Source: Flavobacteriia bacterium | GTDB lineage: Bacteria; Bacteroidota; Bacteroidia; Flavobacteriales_D; Crocinitomicaceae | Direction of reading: 5' to 3' | NCBI GenBank assembly: GCA_947446925.1 | Contig: CANFHU010000004.1 | Span: forward strand, 98,815-162,814 | DNA length: 64,000 nucleotides | Shown here: in pieces, positions 60,977 to 64,000 of the stretch | Layout of the letters: the number at the start of each line of letters is the position of its first letter | Numbering within the stretch: position 1 is the stretch's first letter | Position numbers and translations under genes: made by a program | Notes under the pieces: generated by a model | Databases searched by the model: none | The model's input: the letters and a program-made list of their open reading frames with translations, nothing else | Told to the model about the DNA's origin: nothing

Positions 60977-63811
60977 ATGGCCGGAAAAACACAAAGATTA
61001 GGCAAGGTAGCAGGAGAATTAAATGTTGGAATATCCACGTTAACAGAATTCTTGCAATCGAAAGGAGTATCAATTGATCCAAATCCAAACTCAAAGTTGG
61101 AAGGGGAGCACTATGATCTATTACGCCGCCAGTTTGCAGACGATCAATCGCTGAAAGAACAAGCGAAATTAAGTGCTGTGAAACGTGAAAAAAGAGAGAC
61201 AGTCAGTTTAACTGATGCGAAAGCAGATGCTAAGTCTTCAAATGACGATGAGGAAGATGAATTCGACCCAAGTATTTTGGAGAAAGTAAAAGCGCAGACT
61301 CCTATCGTAACTCCTCCTGTTGTGAAAGAGGAGGTAAAAGAGGAAACACCAGTAGAAAACGATTCGAAAGAACCGACAATGGATGGTGGTGCTAAAACAC
61401 TTGGCGAAGGGGATATGCAATTACAAGTGTTAGGAAAAATTGATTTAGATAAAATCAATTCCAAAACACGTCCTGATAAAAAGAAAAAACCGGAAAAAGA
61501 GGTAAAAACAAAACAGGATAATACACCAAAGGTTGCGGCTAAATCTGAGGTTAAACCGGTTGTTGAAACTCCAAAAGTTATTGAAACTCCTGCTGTAGTA
61601 GAACCTGTAGCAGTTAAAGAGCCTGATGCACCTAAGGAAATTGAAACGATTCGTGTAGAGCGTAAAGTACTTGCAGGACCTACGGTTCTTGGACGTATTG
61701 AACTTCCTGTAGATAAACCAAAAACAGACCATCGACAAGCAAGACCAGGCGATGAACCGCGTAAAAAACGTAAGAGAATTAAGAAAATTGATCCAACAAA
61801 ACCGTCTAGCGGCACACCGGCAATCAATGATCCAAAAGCAGGTCAAACTAAGGAACGTAAGTTCTTAGGTAACTCTAGACCAGTTGGTAACGCTCCAAAA
61901 GTTGCGCCAACAGAGAGAGATATACAAAAAGAAATTAAAGATACATTAGCGCGTTTGTCAAATACAGGTTCTAAATCTAAAGGATCTAAAAATAGACGGG
62001 CTAAAAGAGATAGTAATTTACAACGTCGTGAACAAGAAGCATTAGACGCTGAATTACAAGAAAAAATCTTGAAATTGACAGAATTCGTAACGGTTTCTGA
62101 GTTAGCATCAATGATGAATGTAGGTCCAACGCAAGTAATCTCTGCGTGTATGTCCCTAGGTATCTTTGCTTCGATTAACCAGCGTCTAGACGCGGAAACG
62201 ATTCACATTATTGCGGATGAATTCGGATTTGAGACTGAATTCGTAAGTGCTGAAGTGCAGGAAGCAATTCCTACAGTTGAGGATAAAGAAGAAGATTTAA
62301 TAGCTCGTCCTCCAATTATTACGGTAATGGGTCACGTCGACCACGGTAAAACCTCTTTACTGGATAGAATTCGTAATGCGAATGTAACGTCTGGTGAGTC
62401 TGGAGGTATCACGCAACATATTGGTGCGTATTCAGTGGTATTAGCGGATGGTCGTAAAATGACTTTCTTAGATACTCCTGGTCACGAAGCCTTTACAGCG
62501 ATGCGTGCACGTGGTGCTCAAGTTACTGACGTTGCAATTATCTTGGTTGCTGCGGATGATGACGTGATGCCACAAACTAAAGAGGCAATTTCTCACGCAC
62601 AAGCTGCAAATGTACCAATGGTATTTGCCATCAATAAAATTGATAAAGATGGCGCTAACCCAGATCGTATTCGTGAGCAACTTTCTGCTATGAATATCTT
62701 GGTAGAAGAGTGGGGTGGTACTTACCAATGTCAAGAAATTTCTGCTAAAAAAGGATTGAATATCCAAGAATTGTTAGAAAAAGTATTGTTAGAAGCGGAA
62801 ATCTTAAACTTAAGAGCAAATCCTAGCAAAAATGCAATAGGTACAGTGATTGAATCTTCCTTGGATAAAGGAAAAGGATATGTAACAAATATGTTAGTAG
62901 AGGCTGGTACCTTAAGTATTGGTGATGTTGTACTAGTTGGTCGTAATTACGGTAAAGTACGTGCAATGCATGACGAACGTGGTGAAAATATTAAAATTGC
63001 AGGCCCAGCAACACCAGTATCTATTTTAGGTATCAATGGCGCACCTAATGCAGGGGACAAATTCCACGTATTAGACGACGAAAAAGAAGCAAGAAGTATT
63101 GCTACAAAAAGAGAACAATTGTACAGAGAACAAGGTCTACGTACAACGAAACATATTACATTGGAAGAAATTGGTCGTCGTTTGGCTATCGGAGACTTCA
63201 AAGAGCTTAACTTGATCATCAAAGGTGACGTGGATGGTTCGATAGAGGCACTTTCGGATTCCTTACAGAACCTTTCTACGGAAGAGATTGCAGTTAAGAT
63301 TGTTCATAAAGGTGTCGGTGGAATTACAGAAGCAGATATCAACTTGGCTTCCGCTTCAGATGCAATTATTCTTGGTTTCCAAGTACGTCCATCGGTTGCA
63401 GCACGTAAATTAGCAGATGCTGAACAAATCGATATTCGTTTGTACTCTGTAATCTATAAAGCAATTGACGAGATCAAAGCTGCAATGGAAGGAATGTTAT
63501 CACCAGAAATTGAAGAAATAGTTACTGGTTCTGCTGAGATTCGTGAGACATTCGATATCACGAAAGTAGGAACGATTGCTGGATGTTTCGTTACTCAAGG
63601 TATCATCAAACGTAACGCGAAAATCCGTGTGATTCGTGACGGAATTGTTTTACATACAGGTAAACTTGGTTCATTAAAACGTTTCAAAGACGATCAAAAA
63701 GAAGTGAAACATGGTTATGAGTGTGGTTTGAATATCGATAAATTCAATGATATCAAAATTGGAGATATCGTGGAAGCATTCGAAGAAAACGAAGTAGCTA
63801 GAAAATTATAA
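60977..63811 (+). CDS. infB: Translation initiation factor IF-2
   Basis: 944 residues. An N-terminal IF2_N-like unit ([20 protein letters not shown], about 13-32) is followed by a long charged, repetitive linker (about 70-360; Lys/Glu/Pro-rich). The G domain has GHVDHGKT near 453, [17 protein letters not shown] near 497 and NKIDKDG near 553, then the IF2 beta-barrel domains and C-terminal domain binding fMet-tRNA. It is a GTPase that joins initiator tRNA and subunits. Last gene of the rimP-nusA-infB cluster but probably with its own promoter because of the terminator upstream. A large antisense serine-rich frame over it is a shadow. Confidence 0.97.
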   Translation: MAGKTQRLGKVAGELNVGISTLTEFLQSKGVSIDPNPNSKLEGEHYDLLRRQFADDQSLKEQAKLSAVKREKRETVSLTDAKADAKSSNDDEEDEFDPSILEKVKAQTPIVTPPVVKEEVKEETPVENDSKEPTMDGGAKTLGEGDMQLQVLGKIDLDKINSKTRPDKKKKPEKEVKTKQDNTPKVAAKSEVKPVVETPKVIETPAVVEPVAVKEPDAPKEIETIRVERKVLAGPTVLGRIELPVDKPKTDHRQARPGDEPRKKRKRIKKIDPTKPSSGTPAINDPKAGQTKERKFLGNSRPVGNAPKVAPTERDIQKEIKDTLARLSNTGSKSKGSKNRRAKRDSNLQRREQEALDAELQEKILKLTEFVTVSELASMMNVGPTQVISACMSLGIFASINQRLDAETIHIIADEFGFETEFVSAEVQEAIPTVEDKEEDLIARPPIITVMGHVDHGKTSLLDRIRNANVTSGESGGITQHIGAYSVVLADGRKMTFLDTPGHEAFTAMRARGAQVTDVAIILVAADDDVMPQTKEAISHAQAANVPMVFAINKIDKDGANPDRIREQLSAMNILVEEWGGTYQCQEISAKKGLNIQELLEKVLLEAEILNLRANPSKNAIGTVIESSLDKGKGYVTNMLVEAGTLSIGDVVLVGRNYGKVRAMHDERGENIKIAGPATPVSILGINGAPNAGDKFHVLDDEKEARSIATKREQLYREQGLRTTKHITLEEIGRRLAIGDFKELNLIIKGDVDGSIEALSDSLQNLSTEEIAVKIVHKGVGGITEADINLASASDAIILGFQVRPSVAARKLADAEQIDIRLYSVIYKAIDEIKAAMEGMLSPEIEEIVTGSAEIRETFDITKVGTIAGCFVTQGIIKRNAKIRVIRDGIVLHTGKLGSLKRFKDDQKEVKHGYECGLNIDKFNDIKIGDIVEAFEENEVARKL

Positions 63812-63850
63812 TTTAAGAATTATGAGTTATGAATTATAACTCACATAAAT

Positions 63851-63889
63851 AAAAAGAGGCTGTCTCAAAAGGACAGCCTCTTTTTTTTT
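63851..63889 (+). terminator. Terminator of infB (possible IS end)
   Basis: AAAAAGAGGCTGTC (63851-63864) pairs with GACAGCCTCTTTTT (63872-63885), perfect over 14 bases with a 7-base loop, followed by more T. GGCTGTCTCAAAAG also recalls the end sequences of IS1182-type elements, and a transposase-like start follows 70 bases on. Confidence 0.85.
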
Positions 63890-63961
63890 GCTTAAAAATC
63901 AGAATAATATTTTGTTATTAAATTGATAATCAGTATATTTAGTCTGTATTATTGATTTTAT

Positions 63962-64000
63962 ATGGCAAAACGTTTTCCTACATTCAAACCATACAACCAA
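63962..64000 (+). CDS. Truncated gene at window edge, probably an IS1182-type transposase
   Basis: Only 13 codons are inside the window, starting MAKRFPTFKPYNQ. The FKPYNQ start with a preceding F/T is what I associate with IS1182-family transposases in Bacteroidota, and the hairpin with GGCTGTCTCAAAAG lies just upstream, as for an element end. The evidence is short, so the identification is tentative; the remainder lies beyond the window. Confidence 0.45.
   Translation, partial: MAKRFPTFKPYNQ

Noticed and set aside
61144..61827. Serine/threonine-rich frame opposite infB
   Set aside because: Mirror of the Lys/Glu-rich IF-2 linker; no start context or domain.
1..64000. Conjugation, phage structural, DGR or retron genes
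   Set aside because: No relaxase, VirB/Tra, capsid, terminase or reverse-transcriptase signatures were seen in either element.

Overview
The window looks like chromosome from an A+T-rich Bacteroidota, most likely a member of the Flavobacteriia. The signs are: a promoter of the TTTG-N19-TAnnTTTG type ahead of rimP, a TonB-dependent receptor with a carboxypeptidase-like N-terminal domain, a LytS-type sensor with a two-component propeller, several short lipoproteins, class I ribonucleotide reductase with a [18 protein letters not shown] tail, and an IF2 with a long charged N-terminal region. The exact genus cannot be fixed by reading alone.

Layout. 1-3.9 kb: housekeeping (DEAD-box helicase, cation exchanger, MgtC-like protein, HU). 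3.9-11.1 kb: one long leftward accessory cluster of lipoproteins and zinc-ribbon membrane proteins, including a five-zinc-ribbon protein ending in a TonB C-terminal domain, with a divergent XRE regulator and a perfect 7+7 palindrome at its head. 11.5-16.6 kb: a duplicated simple repeat, an Rpn-family PD-(D/E)XK nuclease, and a LytS/LytR-type two-component pair.

16.9-41.4 kb: two mobile elements in tandem in the 3' half of a tRNA-Asn(GUU) gene. The intact tRNA lies at 41356-41429 (minus). A 47-bp tRNA-derived core occurs three times (16879, 35408, 41351). The tRNA-proximal element (about 6 kb) carries a tyrosine recombinase beside its att site, a winged-helix protein with an operator/iteron-like leader, an LRR gene bracketed by inverted repeats, a SHOCT-like membrane protein and a RadC-like JAB protein. 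The distal element (about 18.6 kb) carries a RloA/RloB-like ATPase pair, a 900-residue SF2 helicase-like protein with a possible polymerase-like C-terminal region, a second tyrosine recombinase with a small HTH protein, a serine recombinase, an orphan cytosine-C5 methyltransferase, umuDC and a DUF262-DUF1524 protein with a HEPN-like RNxxAH tail next to a one-TM protein. Several genes of this element share an 18-bp palindromic operator at a fixed distance from their starts, and three copies of a widely spaced dyad (CTTGCCAAT-N30-ATTGGCAAG) are scattered between its genes.

41.5-64 kb: core chromosome again: ssb, a lipocalin-like lipoprotein, a DAO-family oxidoreductase, comF-like gene, nrdBA, a His/Cys-rich protein with a TonB-dependent receptor, a TraB/GumN protein, polA, a KilA-N protein, cysS, an outer-membrane barrel protein, a DNA/RNA non-specific endonuclease and rimP-nusA-infB. 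The window ends in the first codons of a gene that resembles an IS1182-type transposase.

The most promising undescribed material is in the distal element: the DUF262/DUF1524/HEPN-like protein plus membrane partner, the RloA/RloB-like pair, the helicase fusion protein, and the element-wide operator system. In the proximal element it is the inverted-repeat-bracketed LRR gene.
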